This document shows positions 1 to 7,842 of a stretch of 45,820 bases of DNA, in pieces. The stretch's first letter is position 1, and the number at the start of each line of letters is the position of its first letter. The stretch is from assembly GCA_946056135.1 (NCBI GenBank), contig CAMGIN010000010.1, positions 1-45,820 of the forward strand, read 5' to 3'. Under the pieces are notes generated by a model. It did not search any database and was not told where the DNA came from. It was given only the letters and a program-made list of their open reading frames with translations. Made by a program: the position numbers and the translations under genes. The stretch is from an uncultured bacterium. Lineage in GTDB: Bacteria > Bacillota > Clostridia > Oscillospirales > Oscillospiraceae.

Positions 1-2
1 GC

Positions 3-95
3 TTCATGGGTATTGAGGCAATCGCAAGACCTGATATAAATGGTTTTTGCGGTGAATCACAGCGTACGTACGTACCAGACGGCTGGGACACATGA
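3..95 (+). CDS. C-terminal end of a primase-like protein (partial, truncated by window edge)
   Basis: Frame 3 reads FMGIEAIARPDINGFCGESQRTYVPDGWDT*, resembling the C-terminus GFVGIELLQRPFL* of the primase at 12330-13649 and in the same position relative to the downstream mob module. Confidence 0.45.
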   Translation, partial: FMGIEAIARPDINGFCGESQRTYVPDGWDT

Positions 96-126
96 GTGTC
101 CAGCTGACTTCTGTACGTATGTACGC
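62..126. repeat. GTAC-rich imperfect dyad with inner hairpin (GCGTACGTACGTACCAG...CTGTACGTATGTACGC)
   Basis: Outer arms complementary; inner GCTGGGACAC-ATG-AGTGTCCAGC hairpin; positional counterpart at 13670-13726. Confidence 0.7.
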
Positions 127-422
127 AGCATTTTACCCTATGTTCGCCAACAGCAGAATTATGCAGACCGCAGATATCTCCCTGTTTCTGGGGTTTGAAA
201 ATCAAGGGTAGTGGAAATCGGAAAGTATTCCACCGCCAAATAAAACGATTTCATGAAATCGCGCTTCTTTGAATCGTGAACCATTTTCACAGAATCGCGG
301 GGCTTTTCACTGTTTCAAACCAAATCCCACGAAACAGGAAAGTGGGATAGGCTCACTTGTGAACAGGACATCATTATGGAAATTCTGAACGGATTTCCCC
401 AATTACACATTTTTCACTCACC

Positions 423-460
423 AGCGAAGCGGATACGCCGTAGGGCGCACCGACTTCGCT
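423..460. promoter_or_regulatory. Candidate oriT/nic hairpin of element 1
   Basis: AGCGAAG...CTTCGCT arms; the complementary strand reads AGCGAAGTCGGTGCGCCCTACGG; similar structure at 14015-14052 in element 2. Confidence 0.45.
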
Positions 461-494
461 ATTTTCATCACTATTTTTATGGAGGTTTATCACA

Positions 495-707
495 ATGAAT
501 GTACGCAATGAATTAAAGGCACAGATCGTGCGTGCCGGTTTGACCATGCAGCAGGTAGTCGATCTGCTGTCCGATGAGTACGGATGGAGCGACAGCGTTT
601 CCAACCTGTCCGCCAAGCTCCAGCGGGAGAGCATCCGCTACAAGGAGGTGCTGGAGCTTGCCGATGTGCTGGGCTATGAAATCGTCTGGCAGAAAAAGAG
701 GGAGTAA
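495..707 (+). CDS. Small DNA-binding-like protein of mob module (element 1)
   Basis: 70 aa; near-identical to the 14089-14304 product; lies just upstream of the relaxase. Confidence 0.75.
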   Translation: MNVRNELKAQIVRAGLTMQQVVDLLSDEYGWSDSVSNLSAKLQRESIRYKEVLELADVLGYEIVWQKKRE

Positions 708-794
708 TCATGCTCTTGCCCGCAGCTCCACACGCAACCTGTCCCCGCGCATCCCCCGTCCCCACGGTGAAATCCGCAGAGTTCAGCGTGGACG

Positions 795-1024
795 GTCTGA
801 GAGAATATCACGGCTTTCTCTCAGACAGCGGACGGCGGTGATTGAAAAATTCCTATTGGAAATCACCGTTGTCCGGGGCGGATTTGCAGTTTGGATACCA
901 CCTGCAAGCCGCCCAGAGGCACTCGTAAGTGCCGCACTCTCCGTTCCCCCTCGGGAGAGCCCACGATACTTTGCAGCCGTAGGATGAAAGTATCATAGTG
1001 GGTTATTACACTTCCGCAGAAGTG
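795..1024. other. Highly structured intergenic region with six hairpins
   Basis: Hairpins at 795-826, 837-867, 918-933, 937-959, 965-994, 1009-1024; absent between the corresponding genes of element 2. Confidence 0.5.
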
Positions 1025-1078
1025 CTCCCCCGTGGCTTCCTGAAACCAAAAATGAATAAAGAAAGGATTGAACCCCCA

Positions 1079-2365
1079 ATGGCAAGAAATGACGGTATTG
1101 ACCGTACCGTAGCAAGAAATGTAAACCTGACCGCTTCCAAAATCGCCAATGCTCAGCGGCACAATGAGCGGGAAAAGGAATCCTACACGAACCCGGACAT
1201 CGTGCCGGAACGCCTGTCCTACAATGTCCACTTCAAATCACCAACTGGCAGTTACGCTGAAATGTTTGAACAGATGAAGGCTGATGGTGTGATCTCCACC
1301 CGGGGTCTGAAAGAAGATGCCAACCTTTACGGTGAGCTGATCTTCGATGTGAACTCCGCCTACTTCTACAATCACGGCGGCTACGAATTTGCAAAACAGT
1401 TCTACGCCGATGCTTACAAAGCCGCTGTGGAAATCGTGGGCGGTGAGCAGTACATTCTCTCCGCTGTAATGCACGCAGACGAACGGAATCGGGCCATGTC
1501 CGAAGCTCTGGGAGAAGATGTGTACCACTACCATCTTCATGTTGTGTACATCCCTGTAGTTGAAAAACAGATTCTTTGGAGCAAACGCTGCAAGGACAAA
1601 TCGCTGGTCGGCACCGTAAAGGAGACCATCATGCAGGTCAGCAGCAGTAAGAAGTGGCAGTCCAAGCCTTCACTTGACGAGAATGGAAATCCCATGCTGA
1701 CCGCAAAGGGAAAGCCGGTTCTGAAAAAATCCTACAGCGTCCTCCAAGATGATTTCTTCAACGCCATGCGTTCCGCCGGATACACGGATGTGGAGCGCGG
1801 CGAGCGGGGCAGCACCGAAGAGCATCTGACGGTGACACAGTTTAAGGTTCAGGCAGAGCAGGAGCGACTGGAAGCTGTGACCAGTCTGGTTGCACAGGCG
1901 GAGCAGACTTTGGAAGATACCCAGGCCGCGGCAGACCGGCAAAAGAAAAGGCTTGCGGTTCTGCAAAAGGAAACCAAAACCGCCAAGGCCGCCGCGCTGA
2001 CGATACAGGACATTGAGGCGATGGGCAAGAAAAATGCCCTCACAGGAAATGTTTCTCTCACTCCGCAGGAGTGTGACACACTCAAGCAGCACGCCATCAA
2101 TGGCATTGCTGCGAGGGCGGACAACAGGCGGCTGAAAGAGAAACTGGCATCCGCAGAGCAGTCCGCGACCATCTGGAAGCAGCGCTTTGAAGCGGTAAAC
2201 GAAAAATATCAGAAACTCAAAAAGAAAGCCCAGCCCTATCTGGATGCACTGGAAATCGCATCCGAACGGGTTCGGGCTTTTTTGAATGCCATCCTCGCCA
2301 GAGGACGGCAGCAACAGGAACACAGCCAGCCCACCCATGGCAGGCAGCAGAATATGGAAATATGA
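1079..2365 (+). CDS. MobV/Pre-type plasmid recombination relaxase
   Basis: ARNVNLTASKIANAQRHNEREKESYTNPDI... N-terminus, HYHLHVVYIPV histidine motif, coiled-coil C-terminus. Confidence 0.85.
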   Translation: MARNDGIDRTVARNVNLTASKIANAQRHNEREKESYTNPDIVPERLSYNVHFKSPTGSYAEMFEQMKADGVISTRGLKEDANLYGELIFDVNSAYFYNHGGYEFAKQFYADAYKAAVEIVGGEQYILSAVMHADERNRAMSEALGEDVYHYHLHVVYIPVVEKQILWSKRCKDKSLVGTVKETIMQVSSSKKWQSKPSLDENGNPMLTAKGKPVLKKSYSVLQDDFFNAMRSAGYTDVERGERGSTEEHLTVTQFKVQAEQERLEAVTSLVAQAEQTLEDTQAAADRQKKRLAVLQKETKTAKAAALTIQDIEAMGKKNALTGNVSLTPQECDTLKQHAINGIAARADNRRLKEKLASAEQSATIWKQRFEAVNEKYQKLKKKAQPYLDALEIASERVRAFLNAILARGRQQQEHSQPTHGRQQNMEI

Positions 2366-2577
2366 CGGAGGACATTGCCTATTGCAGAAATACTATGAAG
2401 ATGCAAAATACAACGCAGCATTTGAACGCTGCGTGGATGTTATGGCCCGACTGATCGAGAAATACGGTCATCAGGTTCTGGATAATTTGGAGCAGGACAC
2501 ACCCCAGACAGCGAAGTGCCCTGAGAATGATACACAAGCAAAGCCGCCAGGTATGGTAGCGGCGTAAAAATTCGATT

Positions 2578-2628
2578 TACACGTTGCGTATTTGTTGTAG
2601 CTGTGCTATAATAAGTACGCAACGTGTA
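2578..2628 (+). promoter_or_regulatory. Promoter bracketed by perfect 13-bp inverted repeat TACACGTTGCGTA/TACGCAACGTGTA
   Basis: -35 TTGCGT (2584-2589), 17-nt spacer, -10 TATAAT (2607-2612), upstream of HTH gene at 2652. Confidence 0.7.
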
Positions 2629-2651
2629 TTTCCTATTTATGGAGAAAGACT

Positions 2652-2882
2652 ATGGATTGTAAAAACAGAATGATTAAACTGCGGGAAAGTACAGGACTGA
2701 ACCGAAAGGACTTCTGCAAGCTGGTTCACATCCCCTACCGGACAATGACGGAGTGGGAGTTGGGCAACCGCCATGCGCCGGACTATGTGCTGTTTCTTTT
2801 GGAATACTTCATCCGCAAGGAGGGATTTGCTACCCAGAATCCAAATGCAGGAGGTGGTATGATTGAAAAAGAAACAACGTAA
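2652..2882 (+). CDS. XRE-like helix-turn-helix protein
   Basis: LRESTGLNRKDFCKLVHIPYRTMTEWELGNRHAPDYVLFLLEYFI. Confidence 0.75.
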   Translation: MDCKNRMIKLRESTGLNRKDFCKLVHIPYRTMTEWELGNRHAPDYVLFLLEYFIRKEGFATQNPNAGGGMIEKETT

Positions 2883-4809
2883 ATGCTACCTCTACACAAG
2901 AGTGTCCACCACCATGCAGGTCGATGGCTACAGTTTAGATGCCCAGCGTGACAAGCTCCGCAAATACGCTGACTACGAGGATATGGTTGTTGCCGGTGAA
3001 TACTCTGACGAAGGCTTCTCTGGTAAGAACATCCAGGGAAGACCGGAGTTCCAGCGGATGCTGAACGACATTCAGGATGGTAAAGATGGCGTTTCCTATG
3101 TGCTGGTCTTTAAGCTCTCCCGTTTCGGCAGAAATGCGGCGGACGTTCTGAACTCTTTGCAGCTTATGCAGGATTTCGGTGTCAATCTGATTTGCGTGGA
3201 AGATGGCATTGACAGTTCCAAGGATGCCGGTAAGCTGATGATCTCAGTCCTATCTGCTGTAGCAGAAATTGAGCGAGAGAACATCCGCTCACAGACAATG
3301 GCAGGACGGGAGCAGAAAGCCCGTGAAGGAAAATGGAACGGTGGTTTTGCCCCTTACGGCTACAAGCTGGAAAATGGAAATCTCGTCATCGCAGAAGATG
3401 AGGTTGAGGTCATCCGCATCATCTATGATCGCTATATTCACACCAACGAGGGCGTTGCCGGAGTTGCCAAATATCTGAACCGAAATGGCTTTGTAAAGAA
3501 ACTGCGGCAGAACAATACCATCCCCGGCTTCTCAAGAAATTTCGTGCAGGATGTGCTGGACAATCCCATCTACATGGGGAAGATTGCCTACGGCAGACGC
3601 AGGACAGAAAAGAAGCAGGGCACACGCAATGAGATGCATGTGGTCGAACAGTCTGAGTTTCCGGTTTATGACGGACAGCACGAGGCCATCATTTCCGAAG
3701 AAGATTGGTATCTGGCACAGGAAAAGCGCAAGATCAATTCCTTTAAGCGGGAAAAGGTCAACAATCCAGACCATGCCCACATCCTGTCCGGCATTCTGAG
3801 ATGTCCATGCTGTGGAAAAGGTATGTACGGCAACATCGCCAAAGCCCATGGCAGGGACAAGAAAACACGGTATTACTACTATTGCAAGAATACCATTACC
3901 GCTTCCGGCCATGAGTGCAGTTTCCGACTGAACATAGATCAGGCAGAGCTGAACAATGCAGTTGCCAAGATCATTTCCGCCATGGTCAATAAGCCCCGGT
4001 TTGCGGAAGCCATTCAAGCAAAGATCGGAACGGCAGTAGATACTGCGGCGCTGGAACAGCAGGTGGAGGTTTTGCAGGGGCGGCTGAAGCAAACCTTCGG
4101 CACGAAAACCCGGTTGGAGCGACAAATGGACACGCTGGATATTGGCGACCCGCACTATGACAGAAAAATTTCTGATTTGCAGCGCCGTTATGACGAACAA
4201 TATGATATCATGGTAGAAATCGAATCTCAGATTGATGAGCTGCAAAGTCAGATTCGCAGTATCCGGCAGGAGAAAATCTCCGGTGACAATATCTATCGGC
4301 TGCTCCTGGCCTTCGATGCGGTTTACAACTCCGCTACAGAAGCCGAGCGGAAGGAACTCATGAAGGCCTTCATCGAAAGAATTGACCTGTACCCGGAAAA
4401 GAGGAAGGATGGCTGCTGGATCAGGAGTATTGTATTTAATTTCCCGATGCCTGTTGAGGGCGGGGAAGTAAAAGAATTGTCCTTGGAATCTGAGACAACC
4501 GTCGAGACGGTATGTTTATTGTCCAAACTAAAATCGACGCAGCATATCGAAGTTGAGCTGGATATGGACGAGTTGGACTTGACCGATGCGGAGAAGAAAG
4601 CTACCTATCAAGAGATCAAGGATTATGTGCTGGAGCATACCGGATTGAAGGTCAGCAGCCTGTATATCGCACAGGTGAAGCAGAAATGCGGCATTATTGA
4701 GCGTGAAAACTACAATAAGCCGAAGTCTGAGGACGCAAAACAGCCGCAATGCCCACCGGATAAAGAAAAAGCAATCAAGGAGGCATTGAAGCATTTCGGC
4801 ATGATTTAA
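2863..4809 (+). CDS. Large serine recombinase 1 with extra C-terminal tail
   Basis: YTRVSTTMQVDGYSLDAQ resolvase domain, KLSRFGRNAADVLNSL, zinc-ribbon CPCCGKGMYG, coiled coil; tail from about 4543. Confidence 0.93.
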   Translation: MKKKQRKCYLYTRVSTTMQVDGYSLDAQRDKLRKYADYEDMVVAGEYSDEGFSGKNIQGRPEFQRMLNDIQDGKDGVSYVLVFKLSRFGRNAADVLNSLQLMQDFGVNLICVEDGIDSSKDAGKLMISVLSAVAEIERENIRSQTMAGREQKAREGKWNGGFAPYGYKLENGNLVIAEDEVEVIRIIYDRYIHTNEGVAGVAKYLNRNGFVKKLRQNNTIPGFSRNFVQDVLDNPIYMGKIAYGRRRTEKKQGTRNEMHVVEQSEFPVYDGQHEAIISEEDWYLAQEKRKINSFKREKVNNPDHAHILSGILRCPCCGKGMYGNIAKAHGRDKKTRYYYYCKNTITASGHECSFRLNIDQAELNNAVAKIISAMVNKPRFAEAIQAKIGTAVDTAALEQQVEVLQGRLKQTFGTKTRLERQMDTLDIGDPHYDRKISDLQRRYDEQYDIMVEIESQIDELQSQIRSIRQEKISGDNIYRLLLAFDAVYNSATEAERKELMKAFIERIDLYPEKRKDGCWIRSIVFNFPMPVEGGEVKELSLESETTVETVCLLSKLKSTQHIEVELDMDELDLTDAEKKATYQEIKDYVLEHTGLKVSSLYIAQVKQKCGIIERENYNKPKSEDAKQPQCPPDKEKAIKEALKHFGMI

Positions 4810-4820
4810 GGAGGGCGGAT

Positions 4821-5066
4821 ATGAAGCATTTGATTTCTTGTGAGTTTAACATGGATACTGCCTGTGTTGAACTGAAATTTTCCGATGGCAGCATGATTTC
4901 CATTGACACGATCGCCATGGAGAACGAGATTGCCGAAAATATGTATCAACGGTCGGAGTTGGACTATCTGATTTACAATGCGCCACTCGAATATGCCGAC
5001 CTGATTTTGAACGGTGATCCGGAAACTTACTTAAAAAACGTGACTGAATACAATTACCTCGATTAA
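4821..5066 (+). CDS. Small conserved protein (DUF6061-like)
   Basis: 81 aa directly downstream of the recombinase with RBS GGAGGG. Confidence 0.6.
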   Translation: MKHLISCEFNMDTACVELKFSDGSMISIDTIAMENEIAENMYQRSELDYLIYNAPLEYADLILNGDPETYLKNVTEYNYLD

Positions 5067-5070
5067 ATGA

Positions 5071-5116
5071 TTAGCCACGGCTGTTATTCTGAAAAAGGAA
5101 TAGCAGCCGTGGCTAA
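5071..5116. terminator. Strong hairpin TTAGCCACGGCTGTTATTC/GAATAGCAGCCGTGGCTAA
   Basis: 19-bp stem with one wobble, between convergent genes. Confidence 0.85.
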
Positions 5117-5118
5117 TT

Positions 5119-5649
5119 TCACTTTTCTGTCTGTGCCTGTTCTAAAAGCGCCGCCATCTGAGATGGTGTTTCCTGCATCCCACGCTTGAACCATTCTTCA
5201 ATCCAGCCATACAGACCATAGGCAAAAAAAGCAGACTTGTACGCATCTATGTTGCTTTGCTCCAACTTAGGTCCGCAGGCTTCCTTAATGCTTTGTAAGC
5301 TCAGGTGAGCCAGCCCCTGACGATACAGCAGAATGCAAATCTCCCGCTCCTCGTAGTAATGCTCGAACAGCGCTCGGGCAAAATTGAAATCCGGCTGCAC
5401 GATTGCGGATAGCCACCACGCATCCAGCCTCTTTTTCAATTCTCGTGAAATCACATCCTCTTTGCTTTCAAAATTGCGATAAAAGGATGCCCGCCCCACA
5501 CCGGCCTTATCGCATAGTTCCCCTATGGAAATGTCATTGATATGTTTATGCTTTATCAAATCAAACAACGCATCCGTAATGTGTTCTACCACATATTGAT
5601 TGCGCCCTTCGTTGCTCATCGGTGATACATTTTTCGTGTTCTGTCTCAT
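5119..5649 (-). CDS. TetR/AcrR family transcriptional regulator
   Basis: HTH ALFDLIKHKHINDISIGELCDKAGVGRASFYRNFESKEDVI. Confidence 0.9.
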   Translation of the reverse strand: MRQNTKNVSPMSNEGRNQYVVEHITDALFDLIKHKHINDISIGELCDKAGVGRASFYRNFESKEDVISRELKKRLDAWWLSAIVQPDFNFARALFEHYYEEREICILLYRQGLAHLSLQSIKEACGPKLEQSNIDAYKSAFFAYGLYGWIEEWFKRGMQETPSQMAALLEQAQTEK

Positions 5650-5707
5650 TTCATCTCAACCTCTTGAAAATTATGCACCTTCATAATACAATTATATCGG
5701 CGTAACA

Positions 5708-5728
5708 AATGTATCATCAAAATACATT
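5708..5728. promoter_or_regulatory. Candidate TetR operator AATGTAT-N7-ATACATT
   Basis: Dyad in the divergent intergenic region between the TetR gene and the hydrolase operon. Confidence 0.5.
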
Positions 5729-5778
5729 ATACGACAACGCAAATAAAATGTCAAGAGATATGAGGAAAGGAACGCAAA

Positions 5779-5913
5779 ATGTCATTGATTACAAAAAGGT
5801 TGATTATATTGGCGATCATTATCATCGTTGCAGCAATATTGGGGCGCATGGCGGTCAGAGCGGTTCTGAATCTGCTGCTCGGAGGGACAATGTTTGGGGG
5901 AAACCTCCTATGA
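5779..5913 (+). CDS. 44-aa single-pass membrane microprotein
   Basis: MSLITKRLIILAIIIIVAAILGRMAVRAVLNLLLGGTMFGGNLL*; RBS AGGAAAGG; ATGA overlap with the next gene; below the ORF-track size cutoff. Confidence 0.65.
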   Translation: MSLITKRLIILAIIIIVAAILGRMAVRAVLNLLLGGTMFGGNLL

Positions 5914-6878
5914 GTAAAGCAAAGAGAAAGGGCAGAGTTATGTGGGGACTTATCTATGTACTTACTTTTATCGTTGTCTTTGCAGCATCGGCTATATTCA
6001 AAATGACGTATGACCCATCCCACGGGGCATACAAAGCCGATTGGAGCGAGTCTGTCGGGACAATCCATGCGGATATTCCTTACAGTGAAGGTGAGGCCAA
6101 TAAATTCGACCTCTATGTTCCGGCAGATAACACGAAGGAAAGCTATGGCCTGGTGGTCTATCTCCATGCGGGCGGATTTACCAGCGGTGACAAGAGCGAT
6201 GACGCCGATATGCTGAAATGGCTTTGCTCAAAGGGATATGTGGCTGCCGGAATCAACTACACCCTCCGTACCGAAACCAATACGGCCAGTGTCTTCACCC
6301 AGTCCAACGAAATCAAAGCGGCTGTCCCCAAGGTGATCGAAGCGGCGAAGCAGTTGGGCTATTCCATCGACAAGATGACCGTGGCAGGCGGTTCCGCCGG
6401 TCATGCCCTGGCTATGATCTACGCCTACCGGGACGCTGCCGAAGCACCAGTTCCGGTGGTTCTCACCTTCGGAGCGGTTGGACCTGCCAGCTTCTATCAG
6501 GAGGATTGGGGCGTCTACGGCCTTGACCAGAACGATGAAGCTTGTGCCGGGATGTTCAGCGTAATGGCCGGAGTGGAGATCACCCCGGAGGAGATCCAGG
6601 ATGGCTCCTATCTGGAAAAGGTCAAGCCGATCTCGGCCTCCATGTGGGTAGACGAGAACTCCGCACCTTCCGTTGTGGCCTACGGAACTCACGACAGGGT
6701 GCAGCCCTATCTGGCTTCCCTCCGGCTGAAAACCGCACTGGAGGAAAACGGCGTGGATTTCCGGTATTTCGAGCTGCCCCACTCCGGTCACGGCTTGCAG
6801 AATGATACTGCAATCTCGAAGCAATGGATGAATGCAGTTGTTGAATACCTGGACAGATATATGTCTGTTGCTGAATGA
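5910..6878 (+). CDS. Alpha/beta hydrolase, N-terminal membrane anchor (1 of 3)
   Basis: VVYLHAGGFTSGDKSD oxyanion motif, GGSAGHA nucleophile elbow, C-terminal HSGHGLQ His. Confidence 0.85.
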   Translation: MSKAKRKGRVMWGLIYVLTFIVVFAASAIFKMTYDPSHGAYKADWSESVGTIHADIPYSEGEANKFDLYVPADNTKESYGLVVYLHAGGFTSGDKSDDADMLKWLCSKGYVAAGINYTLRTETNTASVFTQSNEIKAAVPKVIEAAKQLGYSIDKMTVAGGSAGHALAMIYAYRDAAEAPVPVVLTFGAVGPASFYQEDWGVYGLDQNDEACAGMFSVMAGVEITPEEIQDGSYLEKVKPISASMWVDENSAPSVVAYGTHDRVQPYLASLRLKTALEENGVDFRYFELPHSGHGLQNDTAISKQWMNAVVEYLDRYMSVAE

Positions 6879-6889
6879 TAGGAGGAAAA

Positions 6890-7822
6890 ATGAAAAAAGT
6901 GCTGAAAATAATAGGTATTATCCTTGCCTCGATCATCATTTTGATTGCCGTATTCTTCTTCTGGCTTACGCACCGGGATGCTTCCGTAAAGGATACTTAC
7001 CGCGAAAGCATTGCGACCGGCGGAAGTGTTGAAACAGCTTACCTGACCGATGGCCCTTATGCCACATCGTATTATGAAGAACCCACGATGCAGGGCTTTG
7101 AAAAATACGAGATCAGTTATCCAACAGAATTGGAGACGGAAAACAAAATATACCCTGTGATTGTTGTTTGCAATGGTACAGGCTGGAAAGGCTCCTTATC
7201 AAAAGCGCAGCATCAGTTTTATGCCTCCTACGGTTTTATCGTTATCGCAACAGAGGAAACCTATTCATGGAATGGATTTGGCGCTGAAATGTGCGTCCGG
7301 CATCTGGAGAGGCTGAACGATTACACGGGAGAAAATGGGGAAACAAGCATTTTCTATCAAAAGGTGGACCTTGACCATGTGGGAATTATCGGTCACTCGC
7401 AAGGCGGCGTTGGTGTTTTCAATGCCATCACGAATACGGATCACAGGGACATCTACAAAGCTGCTGTCGCGCTGTCGCCCACGAACCAGCCGTTAGCACT
7501 TGCATTGGAATGGCCATTTGATCCATCCTTGATCAACACGCCGATTATGCTGATTTCCGGTGCCGGTGGAGGGGATGATGCAGTCATCACCTTAGAGGGT
7601 CTGAACTCCATTTATGACCAAATTTCAGGAAACAAGGTTATGGCCAGAAGGGTGAATACAGATCACGGCAGCAACGGCACAGTAAATGACGGTTATGTAA
7701 TGGCTTGGTTCCTGTGGCAGCTGCAAGGTGACGAGGAAGCCGCAAAGGCGTTTATCGGAGACACCCCGGAAATCATGGTAAACCCATTGTACCAGGATCA
7801 GCAAGTATCGCTGCAATCGTGA
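6890..7822 (+). CDS. Alpha/beta hydrolase (dienelactone hydrolase/PET-hydrolase-like), membrane anchored (2 of 3)
   Basis: MKKVLKIIGIILASIIILIAVFFFW anchor; GHSQGG elbow; RBS AGGAGG. Confidence 0.82.
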   Translation: MKKVLKIIGIILASIIILIAVFFFWLTHRDASVKDTYRESIATGGSVETAYLTDGPYATSYYEEPTMQGFEKYEISYPTELETENKIYPVIVVCNGTGWKGSLSKAQHQFYASYGFIVIATEETYSWNGFGAEMCVRHLERLNDYTGENGETSIFYQKVDLDHVGIIGHSQGGVGVFNAITNTDHRDIYKAAVALSPTNQPLALALEWPFDPSLINTPIMLISGAGGGDDAVITLEGLNSIYDQISGNKVMARRVNTDHGSNGTVNDGYVMAWFLWQLQGDEEAAKAFIGDTPEIMVNPLYQDQQVSLQS

Positions 7823-7842
7823 CATCATAAAAAAGAGGAACT

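Noticed and set aside
374-765. Minus-strand ORFs over the leader and small mob-module gene
   Set aside because: Opposite a gene duplicated in both elements; the structured leader explains the sequence better.
2286-2567. 93-aa ORF after the first relaxase
   Set aside because: Overlaps the relaxase 3' end; the distal half may be a small gene but start and function cannot be supported.
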